A stretch of 46,971 nucleotides of DNA from positions 1 to 46,971 of the forward strand of contig JAEWYT010000194.1 in the NCBI GenBank assembly GCA_023458595.1, written 5' to 3'. The notes under the pieces were generated by a model that worked only from the letters and a program-made list of their open reading frames with translations, was not told the DNA's origin and did not search any database. Source of the DNA: Pseudomonadota bacterium (GTDB taxonomy: Bacteria > Pseudomonadota > Alphaproteobacteria > Rhizobiales > Tepidamorphaceae). Each line of letters begins with the position of its first letter. Position 1 is the first letter of the stretch. Shown here piece after piece: positions 24,997 to 33,579 of the stretch. A program made the position numbers and the translations under genes.

Positions 24997-25840
24997 GGCC
25001 GTCGTTCGGCACAGACGCCCGATGTCGTGGAGGCTGATCCTCGCGGGCTCCTGGCTCGCCGTCGTCATCGTCTGCGCGCTGTTCGCTCCGCTGATCGCCC
25101 CGCACGATCCCCTCGCCCAGGACCTGCTGCTCGAGCGCCTGCCGCCCGCCTGGGTCGCCGGCGCGGAACCCGGCTACCTGCTGGGCACCGACGGCCTCGG
25201 CCGCGATGTCCTCTCCCGCATCATCTACGGCGCGCACATCGCCCTCACCGTCGCCTTCGTCGCGGCGACGGCGGCCTGCCTGTTCGGCTCGTTCATGGGC
25301 CTGATCGCGGGCTACTACCGCGGCTGGGTCGACCAGGTCGTCTCCCGCATCGTCGACATCTGGATGTCGTTCCCGCCGGTCCTGTTCTCGATCCTGCTCG
25401 TCGCCGTGCTGGGGACGGGCCTGCATTCGGTGATCATCGCCATCGCCGTCATCGACTGGATCCGCTTCTGCCGCGTCGTGCGCGCCGAGACGCTGGTGCA
25501 GACCCGCCTCGACTACATCGACAGCGCGCGGGCCGCGGGCTTCTCCAGGCTTCAGATCCTCGCCCGCGAGGTGTTCCCCAACGTCCTGCCGACCATCGTC
25601 GCGCTCCTGTCGCTCGAAATGGGCATCGCCGTCATCGTCGAGGCGATCCTGTCCTTCGTGAACCTGTCGATCTCCACCGACGACCCGACCTGGGGCGGCA
25701 TGATCGCGGAGGGCCGCACGATCATCCATTTCGCATGGTGGGTGCTCGTCTTCCCGCTGATCGCCCTGTTCCTCACCGTCCTCGCCTTCTCCCAGTTCGG
25801 CGAGGGCCTGAAGGACCGCTTCGACCCGGTGCTGCGATGA
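24989..25840 (+). CDS. ABC transporter permease, DppC-like
   Basis: The 283-residue second permease shows the DppC-type features: an N-terminal helix followed by FAPLIAPHDPLAQDLLLERL, GTDGLGRDVLSRIIYGAHIA, and the coupling loop RVVRAETLVQTRLDYIDSAR with AAGFSRLQILAREVFPNVLP. It has about six membrane segments and ends LKDRFDPVLR, a common DppC ending. It overlaps the upstream permease by 8 bases and shares an ATGA with the ATPase gene downstream, so the operon is translationally coupled. Confidence 0.93.
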   Translation: MAEAVVRHRRPMSWRLILAGSWLAVVIVCALFAPLIAPHDPLAQDLLLERLPPAWVAGAEPGYLLGTDGLGRDVLSRIIYGAHIALTVAFVAATAACLFGSFMGLIAGYYRGWVDQVVSRIVDIWMSFPPVLFSILLVAVLGTGLHSVIIAIAVIDWIRFCRVVRAETLVQTRLDYIDSARAAGFSRLQILAREVFPNVLPTIVALLSLEMGIAVIVEAILSFVNLSISTDDPTWGGMIAEGRTIIHFAWWVLVFPLIALFLTVLAFSQFGEGLKDRFDPVLR

Positions 25841-26736
25841 GCGGCGATATGACGACCGGGGCGTATCTCGACATCGAAAGCTTGAGCATCGTGCTGAAGC
25901 ACGAGCAGGCGCACCGGCTGCTGCGCTCGGTCTCGCTGCACGTGAAGCCCGGCGAGGTGCGTGGTCTCGTCGGCGAGAGCGGCGCCGGCAAGTCGATGAT
26001 CGGCAAGACGATCTTCGACATCCTGCCGCGCGCCGTCGAGATCGTCGAAGGGTCAGTGACGCTCGGCGGCGAGAACCTGCTGAAATTGCCCGATTCCGCC
26101 CGCCGCAAGGTGATCGCCCGCACCTCCGCGCTGATCCCGCAGGACCCGCTGACCGCGCTCAATCCGGTGCGCCGCATCGAGGGCCAGATCACCGACCGGC
26201 TGACGAGGATCCTCGGCTTCTCCGGGCCGCAGGCCCGCGAGCGCGCCCACGCCCTGCTCGACGAGGTGCATATCCGCGATCCCGAGCGGGTGCTGAGGAG
26301 CTATCCCCACCAGCTTTCCGGCGGGATGCGACAGCGCGTGCTGATCGCGGCCGCCTTCGCCGCCGAGCCGAAGCTGATCGTCGCCGACGAGCCGACGACG
26401 GCCCTCGACGTGACGGTGCAGAAGCAGATCCTGCGGCTGATCTCTGAGATGCAGGCCCGCCACGGTACCGCGCTCCTGTTCGTCACCCACGACCTCGGCG
26501 TCGTCGCCAAGATCTGCCAGAACGTCACCGTGCTCTACGGCGGCAAGGTCGTCGAGGAGACCGACGTGAAGGGCCTGTTCGCCCATCCGAAGCACGCCTA
26601 CACGAAGGCGCTGATCGCCGCGACCCCGCGCTACGACCGGCCGGAGGACTCCCTCGTTCCCGTGCCCGCCGCCGTGATCGAGGCGACGCGCGCCGAGATC
26701 GCCGCCGCCGACGCGGAATGGAGGTCGGGGCGATGA
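25837..26736 (+). CDS. ABC transporter ATP-binding protein, DppD-like
   Basis: A 299-residue ATPase. Walker A is GESGAGKS (residues 46-53); the Q-loop region is ALIPQDPLTALNPV; the signature is HQLSGGMRQRV; Walker B is LIVADEPTTALDV; the switch His is in FVTHDLGVV. An oligopeptide-type C-terminal region follows (FAHPKHAYTKALIAATPR), where some relatives bind an Fe-S cluster; no Cys cluster is present here. The ATG at 25837 overlaps the permease stop (ATGA); an alternative ATG lies four codons in. Confidence 0.93.
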   Translation: MSGDMTTGAYLDIESLSIVLKHEQAHRLLRSVSLHVKPGEVRGLVGESGAGKSMIGKTIFDILPRAVEIVEGSVTLGGENLLKLPDSARRKVIARTSALIPQDPLTALNPVRRIEGQITDRLTRILGFSGPQARERAHALLDEVHIRDPERVLRSYPHQLSGGMRQRVLIAAAFAAEPKLIVADEPTTALDVTVQKQILRLISEMQARHGTALLFVTHDLGVVAKICQNVTVLYGGKVVEETDVKGLFAHPKHAYTKALIAATPRYDRPEDSLVPVPAAVIEATRAEIAAADAEWRSGR

Positions 26737-27554
26737 GCGACTTCCTGTTCGACGTCGAGAGCCTCTCCGTCTCCTTCCCGGACCCGAACCACAAGCCGCT
26801 GTTCGGCCCGATGCCGATGGTGGAGGTACTGCACGGCATCCGCCTGAGGATCGAGGAAGGCACGGTCGTCGGCCTCGTCGGCGAATCCGGCTCGGGCAAG
26901 TCGACGCTCGGCCGCGCCCTCGTCCGGCTGATCGACCCCTCCTCCGGCTCGATCCGCTTCGCCGGCACCGACATAACCCATCTCGACGAGAAGGCGATGC
27001 GCCCCTTCCGGCGCGACCTGCAGGTGATCTTCCAGGACCCGCTCTCGGCGCTGAATCCGCGCCTGACGATCGGCACCATCATCGGCCGCCCTTTGATGCT
27101 GCACGGCCTCGCCGGGGGGCGGCGCGAAGCGTGGAAGCTGGCGCAGGAAGCCCTCGAGCATGTCGGCCTGCCGACCGCCTTCGCCTCCCGTTATCCCCAC
27201 GAATTGTCAGGCGGCCAGCGCCAGCGCGTCGGCATCGCCCGGGCGATCGCGACGAAGCCGCGCTTCGTGCTGGCCGACGAGATCGTCTCCGGCCTCGACG
27301 TGTCGAGCCAGGCCCAGATCCTGACCCTGCTCGCCGACCTGAAGCGCGAGATGAAGCTGACGATCGTCTTCATCAGCCACGACCTCTCGGTCGTCCGCCG
27401 GCTTTGCGACCGCGTCGTGGTGCTCCGTCACGGCGATGTGCTGGAAAACCGCCCGACAGGACCTTTGTTCGAGCATCCCGAGCACGCCTATACCGCGGAG
27501 CTCAAAGCCGCGATCCCGCTGCCGGAGGTGAACGGGAGCTGGCTGAACAGCTGA
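26733..27554 (+). CDS. ABC transporter ATP-binding protein, DppF-like
   Basis: The 273-residue second ATPase has Walker A GESGSGKS (50-57), QVIFQDPLSALNPRLTIG, signature HELSGGQRQRVGIARAIA, Walker B FVLADEIVSGLDVSSQ and switch FISHDLSVVRRL. In Walker B the usual EP is EI (ADEIVSGLD); the catalytic Glu is retained. The C-terminal extension is shorter than in typical DppF. The ATG at 26733 overlaps the previous stop (ATGA) and has GGAGG upstream. It completes a full importer: binding protein, two permeases, two ATPases. Confidence 0.92.
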   Translation: MSDFLFDVESLSVSFPDPNHKPLFGPMPMVEVLHGIRLRIEEGTVVGLVGESGSGKSTLGRALVRLIDPSSGSIRFAGTDITHLDEKAMRPFRRDLQVIFQDPLSALNPRLTIGTIIGRPLMLHGLAGGRREAWKLAQEALEHVGLPTAFASRYPHELSGGQRQRVGIARAIATKPRFVLADEIVSGLDVSSQAQILTLLADLKREMKLTIVFISHDLSVVRRLCDRVVVLRHGDVLENRPTGPLFEHPEHAYTAELKAAIPLPEVNGSWLNS

Positions 27555-27626
27555 TCTTCGCCCCTTTTTCCGAAGGAGGCGGAGCCACGCGTCATATGCA
27601 ACGCGGTTTCGGCGGTGATCGGCGTG

Positions 27627-28286
27627 TCATTGCTCGATCACGGCGTGGAAAACCTCTTCCGGCGCCCTGAAGCCGAGGTTGACCCCGAAGGCGACGAGAA
27701 CGCCACCACAGACGCGTTGCGCCAGCCGCGCGAGGCGCCTCGAGCCGCCGAGCCGCTTCGTCACCATGTCGGAGAGCAGGATGCACGCGACATCGGTCAG
27801 CGAGAACATTGCGTTGACCACCAAGCCCAGCACGACGATCTGCCCGGAGACCGGAAACGCTGCCGCGCCGTCGGTGAACTGCGGCAGGAACGCAAGGTAG
27901 AACAGCGCCGTCTTCGGATTCAGAATCTCGACGAGGATACTGTCGCGAAAGGACTTTCGGCCCGTCGGCCGCATCCCGGTCGATGCCGCCGTCCGCTGCC
28001 CGGAGCCCGCGAAGTATCGCACGCCGAGCCAGATGAGATAGGCGGCGCCGACGAGTTTCAGCGCCGCATAGAGAACCGGCACGGTGCTCAGCACGATCGC
28101 GAGACCGAAGGCGGCGGCCAGTATGTGGACATAGCCGCCGAGATGGAAGCCGAGCGCGGCGAGCCAACCGGCGCGGCTGCCATGTGAGACAGTCTGCGCG
28201 GCGGCATAGAACATCCCCGGACCGGGCACGCAGGCGAAGACCGCCGACGCGACGAAGAACGGCAAGAGCAGGTCGAGCGAAGGCAT
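27627..28286 (-). CDS. LysE/RhtB-family amino-acid exporter
   Basis: A 219-residue membrane protein with about six hydrophobic segments and LysE-family motifs: VFACVPGPGMFYAAAQTVSH in the first part, LVGAAYLIWLGVRYF, and EILNPKTALFYLAFLPQF after the cytoplasmic loop. Such proteins export amino acids or similar small zwitterions (lysine, homoserine, threonine). It is convergent with the importer operon, 72 bases away, and divergent from the next importer. Substrate unknown. The start at 28286 gives the normal family N terminus (MPSLDLLLPFFVASAVFA). Confidence 0.88.
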   Translation of the reverse strand: MPSLDLLLPFFVASAVFACVPGPGMFYAAAQTVSHGSRAGWLAALGFHLGGYVHILAAAFGLAIVLSTVPVLYAALKLVGAAYLIWLGVRYFAGSGQRTAASTGMRPTGRKSFRDSILVEILNPKTALFYLAFLPQFTDGAAAFPVSGQIVVLGLVVNAMFSLTDVACILLSDMVTKRLGGSRRLARLAQRVCGGVLVAFGVNLGFRAPEEVFHAVIEQ

Positions 28287-28429
28287 AAGGCATGAATCTC
28301 CTTTCGGCCGACCGCCGATCGTAGGCGGGGCCCGGCGGCCCGCCAGTCAGGTCCGGGGCGTCAAATCGACACCCTTCCCCCGTCCGCCGCCTCCGCCTCC
28401 GCCCCCACCGTTCGACGCGTGCACACCGG

Positions 28430-28459
28430 TTGACATGACGACTGATTCATGTCTCATAT
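28430..28459 (+). promoter_or_regulatory. Promoter of the branched-chain-type importer with a TetR-like operator between -35 and -10
   Basis: A perfect -35 TTGACA (28430-28435) is followed 18 bases later by TCATAT (28454-28459), a weak -10. Between and overlapping them is the palindrome at 28432-28453: 7-base arms gacatga/tcatgtc. Its 20-base core acatgacgactgattcatgt matches acatgacatatggttcatgt, found upstream of the tetR gene at 38968-38987, at 16 of 20 positions. The position would let a repressor exclude RNA polymerase. Confidence 0.7.
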
Positions 28460-28578
28460 GGAGGCCAAGAAAGCGTGCGAAAACCTTCATTCCGGTCGCT
28501 CCCTCGACGCGGGCGATCAGGTTTCAGGTCCTGGCGTCCGTCCGCGCCCCGGGCGGCCGCTCCAACAGGGAGGAAACT

Positions 28579-29769
28579 ATGGGGACCTTCAGATCCGCCG
28601 CGCTCGCGGCGTTCGCGCTGACTGTCGGGTTCGGGAGCGCCCAGGCTGCCGACGACATCGTCATCGCCCATGTCTACGGCAAGACCGGTCCGCTCGAGGC
28701 CTACGCCAAGCAGTCGCACACCGGCCTGATGATGGGCCTCGAATACGCGACGAACGGCACGATGGAGATCGACGGCCGCAAGATCGTCGTCATCGAGAAG
28801 GACACGCAGCTCAAGCCCGATATCGGCAAGGCGGCGCTGGCCGAGGCCTTCGGCGACGACGACGCGGCGATCGCGGTCGGCCCCGTCTCGTCGGGCGTCG
28901 CCCTCGCCATGCTGCCGGTCGCCGAGGAATACGAGAAGATCCTGCTGGTCGAGCCCGCCGTCGCCGATTCCATCACCGGCGAGAACTGGAACCGCTACGT
29001 CTTCCGTACCGGCCGCAACTCGTCTCAGGACGCGGTCTCGAATGCGGTCGCGCTCGGCAAGCCCGGCGTGAAGATCGCCACCCTCGCCCAGGACTACGCC
29101 TTCGGCCGCGACGGCGTCGCCGCCTTCAAGGAAGCCCTGACTGGCACCGGCGCCGAGCTCGTCTTCTTGGAATACGTGCCGACCGACACCCAGGACTTCA
29201 CGGCCAGCGCCCAGCGTATCTTCGACGCCATGAAGGACCAGGACGGGCGCAAGTTCCTGTTCGTGATCTGGGCCGGCGCCAACAACCCGATCGGCAAGAT
29301 CAAGGCGATGGACCCCTCCCGCTTCGGCGTCGAGATCGCCACCGGCGGCAACATCCTGGCGGCGATGAAGGCCTTCAAGGAGCTGCCGGGCATGGAGGGC
29401 GCCACCTACTACTACTACGAGATCCCCAAGAACCCGGTGAACGACTGGCTCGTGAAGGAGCATCAGGCCCGCTTCAACGAGCCGCCGGACTTCTTTACCG
29501 CCGGCGGCATGGCCGCGGGCATCGCCGTCGTCGACGCGATCAGGAAGGCCGGCTCCACCGACACCGAGGACCTGATCAAGGCCATGGAAGGCATGGAGTT
29601 CGAGACGCCGAAGGGCAAGATGGTGTTCCGCCCCGAGGACCATCAGGCTCTGCAGTCCATGTACCACTTCAAGATCAAGGTCGATCCGAACGTCGAGTGG
29701 GGCATCCCCGAGCTCGTCGAGGAACTGAAGATCGAGGACATGGACATCCCGGTCCGCAACAAGAAGTGA
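28579..29769 (+). CDS. ABC transporter substrate-binding protein, branched-chain amino acid (LivJ) type
   Basis: A 396-residue periplasmic binding protein. Its Sec signal peptide is MGTFRSAALAAFALTVGFGS with cleavage near AQA-ADDIV. The mature type-I fold contains YGKTGPLEAYAKQSHTGLMM, VIEKDTQLKPDIGKAALAEA and ALGKPGVKIATLAQDYAFGR. Family members bind branched-chain amino acids, amides, urea or aromatic and alicyclic acids. The start at 28579 follows AGGGAGGAAACT; the frame is open further upstream to 28435 but without signal-peptide logic. Context with acyl-CoA ligase and crotonase genes under the same putative operator argues for a carboxylic-acid ligand rather than leucine. Confidence 0.92.
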   Translation: MGTFRSAALAAFALTVGFGSAQAADDIVIAHVYGKTGPLEAYAKQSHTGLMMGLEYATNGTMEIDGRKIVVIEKDTQLKPDIGKAALAEAFGDDDAAIAVGPVSSGVALAMLPVAEEYEKILLVEPAVADSITGENWNRYVFRTGRNSSQDAVSNAVALGKPGVKIATLAQDYAFGRDGVAAFKEALTGTGAELVFLEYVPTDTQDFTASAQRIFDAMKDQDGRKFLFVIWAGANNPIGKIKAMDPSRFGVEIATGGNILAAMKAFKELPGMEGATYYYYEIPKNPVNDWLVKEHQARFNEPPDFFTAGGMAAGIAVVDAIRKAGSTDTEDLIKAMEGMEFETPKGKMVFRPEDHQALQSMYHFKIKVDPNVEWGIPELVEELKIEDMDIPVRNKK

Positions 29770-29776
29770 ATTCGGT

Positions 29777-29810
29777 CCGGGCGGCGGTGGAGATCGCCGC
29801 CCGGTCTTTT
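29777..29810 (+). terminator. Intercistronic terminator/attenuator hairpin after the binding-protein gene
   Basis: The perfect 10-bp stem ccgggcggcg/cgccgcccgg (29777-29786 with 29795-29804), loop 8 bases, is followed by tctttt. It is 8 bases past the stop of the binding-protein gene. Partial termination here would make more binding protein than transporter, a common stoichiometry. Confidence 0.65.
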
Positions 29811-29856
29811 CATCCCGCTGCCCGAGGAATCCGCCGCCCTGGATTCGCTCCCTCTC

Positions 29857-29917
29857 GGGAATGAGCGGCGCTTGGCGCACGGCCTCGCCACTTGCCGCTC
29901 GTTCCCGCAGTGGCGGG
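29857..29917. repeat. Palindromic intergenic element between binding-protein and ATPase genes
   Basis: gggaatgagcggc (29857-29869) pairs with gccgctcgttccc (29894-29906) with one G-T pair. An overlapping short hairpin cccgc-agtg-gcggg covers 29904-29917. This resembles the dispersed palindromes common between alphaproteobacterial genes. Confidence 0.5.
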
Positions 29918-29972
29918 AGCCCAGGGCGACCGGAACAGGCTCCGGAACAATCCTACTGCGGACCATTCGGCC

Positions 29973-30755
29973 ATGACCGAGCATCCCGTACTCGAAACCC
30001 ACGACCTGACGATCCGCTTCGGCGGCCATGTCGCCGTGGACTCGGTCTCCTGCGCGTTTCGGCGCGGCACCCTCACCGCCATCGTCGGCCCGAACGGCGC
30101 CGGCAAGACGACCTACTTCAACCTTGTTTCCGGACAGCTCAAGGCGAGCGCCGGCCGCGTCGTCCTGAACGGCGAGGACATCACCCGCCTCTCGGTGCCC
30201 CAGCGCACCGATCGCGGCATCGGCCGCGCCTTCCAGCTCACCAACCTGTTCCCGAGCCTCACGGTGCGCGAGAACGTCCGCCTCGTCGTGCAGGCGAAGG
30301 CGAACCGTCGCTACGACCTGTTCTCCCGCGCCGACGCCCATATCGAGCTGATCGAGCGCGCCGAGCACGTCCTCGCCGAGATCCGCCTCCTCGACGACGC
30401 CGATCGCATCGTTTCGGCTCTCCCCCATGGCGATCAGAGGAAGCTCGAGGTCGGCCTGATGATCGCGCTCCAGCCTCAGATCCTGATGTTCGACGAGCCG
30501 ACGGCGGGCATGAGCGTCGACGAGGTGCCGGTGATCCTCGACCTGATCGCCGGCCTCAAGGTCGACAAGGACCGCACCATCCTGCTCGTCGAGCACAAGA
30601 TGGACGTGATCCGGTCGCTGGCGGACCGCATCATCGTGCTCCACAACGGCGCGCTCGTCGCCGACGGCGACCCGAAGACCGTGATCGCCTCGCCGGTCGT
30701 GCAGGAAGCCTATCTCGGAGTGGAAACTGTCAGTGGGGAGCCCGCCGATGGCTGA
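29973..30755 (+). CDS. ABC transporter ATP-binding protein, LivG type
   Basis: A 260-residue ATPase with Walker A GPNGAGKT (39-46), the LivG-type long insertion after AFQLTNLFPSLTVRENVRLV, and Walker B ILMFDEPTAGMSVDE. The signature region is SALPHGDQRKLEVGLMIA, the relaxed form usual for LivG (HG in place of SGG). The switch His is in LVEHKMDVI. I placed the start at the ATG 29973 (MTEHPVLETHDLTIRFGG), which gives normal length. It overlaps the next gene by 8 bases. Confidence 0.93.
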   Translation: MTEHPVLETHDLTIRFGGHVAVDSVSCAFRRGTLTAIVGPNGAGKTTYFNLVSGQLKASAGRVVLNGEDITRLSVPQRTDRGIGRAFQLTNLFPSLTVRENVRLVVQAKANRRYDLFSRADAHIELIERAEHVLAEIRLLDDADRIVSALPHGDQRKLEVGLMIALQPQILMFDEPTAGMSVDEVPVILDLIAGLKVDKDRTILLVEHKMDVIRSLADRIIVLHNGALVADGDPKTVIASPVVQEAYLGVETVSGEPADG

Positions 30756-31470
30756 TCTGCTGACGCTTGAAGGCGTCCACACCCATATCGCCCAGTACCA
30801 CATCCTTCAGGGCGTCGACCTGAGGGTGCCCGAGGGCGGCGTCACCGTCATTCTGGGCCGCAACGGCGCCGGCAAGACGACGACGCTCAGGACCATCATG
30901 GGGCTCTGGCGGGCCTCCTCGGGCTCGCTGCGCTTCGACGGCACCGACATCACCGGGCTCGACACGCCGGCGATCGCCCGCCTCGGCATCGCCTACGTAC
31001 CTGAGAACATGGGGATTTTCACGGACCTGACGGTCCGCGAGAACATGCTTCTGGCGGCGACCGATGGTCCGATGCAGTCCGCCCGCCTCGACCGTATCTT
31101 CGATCTGTTCCCGCCGCTCAGGACCTTCTGGGAGAAGCCCGCCGGCACGCTCTCCGGCGGCCAGAAGCAGATGCTTTCCGTCGCCCGCGCCGTGATCGAG
31201 CCGCGCCGGCTGATCCTTATCGACGAGCCGACCAAGGGCCTCGCGCCGGCGATCATCAAGTCGATGACGGCCGCGCTCGCCGAGCTCGCCAAGACCGACA
31301 CGACGATCCTGCTGGTCGAGCAGAACTTCGCCATGGCCAAGAGCCTCGGCCGGACCGTCTCGGTCATGGACGACGGACGCATCGTCCATTCGGGCGACAT
31401 GGCCGCGCTCGCCGCCGACGCCGCCCTGCAGGAGAAGCTGATGGGCCTGAGCCTGGAGGCGCACCAGTGA
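30748..31470 (+). CDS. ABC transporter ATP-binding protein, LivF type
   Basis: A 240-residue ATPase with Walker A GRNGAGKT (37-44), AYVPENMGIFTDLTVRENML, signature GTLSGGQKQMLSVARAV, Walker B LILIDEPTKGLAPAI and switch LVEQNFAMAKSLG: the compact LivF pattern. The ATG at 30748 has GGGGAG upstream and lies inside the livG-type gene's end. Its stop overlaps the GTG of the permease gene (GTGA). Confidence 0.93.
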   Translation: MADLLTLEGVHTHIAQYHILQGVDLRVPEGGVTVILGRNGAGKTTTLRTIMGLWRASSGSLRFDGTDITGLDTPAIARLGIAYVPENMGIFTDLTVRENMLLAATDGPMQSARLDRIFDLFPPLRTFWEKPAGTLSGGQKQMLSVARAVIEPRRLILIDEPTKGLAPAIIKSMTAALAELAKTDTTILLVEQNFAMAKSLGRTVSVMDDGRIVHSGDMAALAADAALQEKLMGLSLEAHQ

Positions 31471-32510
31471 GCGACCCGCTGACCGGCGACACCGCCATCG
31501 CCCCGAAGATCCGCCAGGCGGGCCTCGCGGACCGGCTCGGCAAATGGGCACCCGTCCTGCTCGTCCCGGCCCTTGCGATCGTCGGCCTCGTCGCGATCGC
31601 CAATCCGGCGACGTGGATCACGCTGACCGCGGCCGGCCTCGCCATGGGCATGATGATCTTCATCATGGCCTCTGGCCTGACGCTGGTCTTCGGCCTGATG
31701 GACGTCATCAATTTCGGCCACGGCGCCTTCATCGCGATCGGCGCCTTCGTCGGATTCACCGTGCTCGGCTACCTCGCCGGCTGGACCGCCGAGCCTTCGA
31801 TCTGGCTGAACCTTGCCGCCCTCTTCCCGGCGATCGTCGTCGCCATGCTGGTCTCGGGCGCCGCCGGCTATGTCTTCGAGCGCTTCATCGTGAAGCCGGT
31901 CTACGGCCAGCACCTGAAGCAGATTCTCGTCACCATGGGCGGCCTGATCATCGCCCAGCAGCTGATCCTCGTGCTCTGGGGCCCCGACGCGATCCACCTG
32001 TCGCGGCCGGCGACCCTGCAGGGCTCGGTGGTGATCGGCGAGGCGGCGATCGAGAAGTACCGCCTCGTCGCCGTCGTCATCGGTCTCGCGCTCTTCGTCG
32101 GCATGCGCCTCGTCCTGAACCGCACCAAGATCGGCCTGCTGGTGCGCGCCGGCGTGGAGAACGGCGAGATGGTCGAGGCCCTCGGCTACCGCATCCAGAG
32201 GCTGTTCCTCGCCGTCTTCATCGTCGGCTCGGCGCTCGCCGGTCTCGGCGGGGTCATGTGGGGCCTCTATCAGGAGACGATCACCGCCCACATGGGCTCC
32301 GAGATCATGATCCTCGTCTTCATCGTCGTGATCATCGGCGGCCTGGGCTCGGTCGAGGGCTGCTTCATCGGCGCCCTGCTGGTCGGGCTTCTCTCCAACT
32401 ACGTGGCGTTCCTGTTCCCGAAGGTCGCCCTCGTCTCGACCATCGCGCTGATGGTCGCCGTCCTGATGTGGCGCCCGCAAGGGCTCTATCCCGTAGTCAA
32501 GGCGAAGTGA
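31467..32510 (+). CDS. ABC transporter permease, LivH type
   Basis: The 347-residue membrane protein starts with GTG at 31467, overlapping the ATPase stop by four bases. It has eight or so hydrophobic segments and LivH features: GLTLVFGLMDVINFGHGAFI, KPVYGQHLKQILVTMGGLII, and the coupling-loop segment GLLVRAGVENGEMVEALGYR. A C-terminal stretch reads GGLGSVEGCFIGALLVGLLS. It pairs with the LivM-type permease 8 bases downstream. Slightly longer than typical LivH (about 300) because of an N-terminal cytoplasmic segment. Confidence 0.93.
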   Translation: MSDPLTGDTAIAPKIRQAGLADRLGKWAPVLLVPALAIVGLVAIANPATWITLTAAGLAMGMMIFIMASGLTLVFGLMDVINFGHGAFIAIGAFVGFTVLGYLAGWTAEPSIWLNLAALFPAIVVAMLVSGAAGYVFERFIVKPVYGQHLKQILVTMGGLIIAQQLILVLWGPDAIHLSRPATLQGSVVIGEAAIEKYRLVAVVIGLALFVGMRLVLNRTKIGLLVRAGVENGEMVEALGYRIQRLFLAVFIVGSALAGLGGVMWGLYQETITAHMGSEIMILVFIVVIIGGLGSVEGCFIGALLVGLLSNYVAFLFPKVALVSTIALMVAVLMWRPQGLYPVVKAK

Positions 32511-32517
32511 GGGACGG

Positions 32518-33579
32518 ATGCTGAACGCCCTCCTCTCCGGCGACACGCCGCGCAGCCGCGTCCTGACGGTCGTCCTGTTGGTGATCTTCGTCGCGCTGCT
32601 GCTCGCCCCGTTCCTGTTCCCCGGCACGCGGCCGCTGGAGACGGCGGCGCGCATCTGCATCTTCGTGGTGCTGGTCGCGAGCTACGACCTCCTGCTCGGC
32701 TATACCGGCATCGTCTCCTTCGCCCATACGATGTTCTTCGGCATCGGTGCCTACGGCGCGGCGATCGCGCTGAATTCCTACGGCGCGAGCTTCCTGTCGC
32801 TCCTGATCGGCGCGGTTGCCGGCGCGCTGGTCGCAGCCGTGCTGGCCCTCGGGATCGGCCTGTTCTCGCTCAGGGTGAAGGCGATCTTCTTCGCCATGGT
32901 GACGCTGGCCGTCGCTAGCGCCTTCCTGGTGCTCGTCTCGCAGCTCTCCGGCCTTACCGGCGGCGAGGACGGGCTCAACTACAAGATCCCGCGCGCGCTG
33001 ACGCCGGCCTTCAAGCTCATGGACGACAAGGTGTTCGGCGTACGCGTCGACGGCAGGCTGCTGGCCTACTATTTCGTCTTCTTCGTCTCGCTCGCCCTGT
33101 TCCTCCTGATGCTGCGCTTCGTCAACTCGCCGTTCGGCCGCGTGCTGCAGGCGGTGCGGGAGAACGCCTTCCGCGCCGAGGCGATCGGCTACCGGGTCGT
33201 CAACTACCGCACGCTGGCGACCGTCCTTTCGGCCATCATCGCCGCGCTCGCCGGCGTCCTGCTCGCCGTCTGGCTTCGCTACACCGGCCCGGCCACGACA
33301 TTGTCGCTCGAGATCATGGTCGACATCCTGCTGATGGTCGTCATCGGCGGCATGGGCACCATGTACGGTGCGGTCGTCGGCGCGACGGTCTTCATCCTCG
33401 CCCAGACCTACCTGCAGGAGCTGATGGCCGCCGCGTCGACGGGAACGGAGGCGATTCCGCTTCTTTCCGCCCTGCTTTCGCCGGACCGCTGGCTCCTCTG
33501 GCTCGGCCTCCTGTTCGTGCTCAGCGTCTATTTCTTCCCGACCGGGATCGTCGGCCGCCTGCGCGGTCCCGCCAGGTGA
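32518..33579 (+). CDS. ABC transporter permease, LivM type
   Basis: A 353-residue permease with about nine or ten hydrophobic segments. LivM landmarks are SYDLLLGYTGIVSFAHTMFF, GGEDGLNYKIP, FGRVLQAVRENAFRAEAIGY and IGGMGTMYGAVVGATVFILA. It ends the transport part of the operon and overlaps the hydrolase gene by four bases (GTGA), so that hydrolase is part of the same transcript. Confidence 0.93.
   Translation: MLNALLSGDTPRSRVLTVVLLVIFVALLLAPFLFPGTRPLETAARICIFVVLVASYDLLLGYTGIVSFAHTMFFGIGAYGAAIALNSYGASFLSLLIGAVAGALVAAVLALGIGLFSLRVKAIFFAMVTLAVASAFLVLVSQLSGLTGGEDGLNYKIPRALTPAFKLMDDKVFGVRVDGRLLAYYFVFFVSLALFLLMLRFVNSPFGRVLQAVRENAFRAEAIGYRVVNYRTLATVLSAIIAALAGVLLAVWLRYTGPATTLSLEIMVDILLMVVIGGMGTMYGAVVGATVFILAQTYLQELMAAASTGTEAIPLLSALLSPDRWLLWLGLLFVLSVYFFPTGIVGRLRGPAR

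Noticed and set aside
28435..28578. An upstream ATG start for the branched-chain-type binding protein
   Set aside because: It would place about 48 non-signal residues before a clear signal peptide and lie inside the promoter/operator; the ATG at 28579 has a strong ribosome site.
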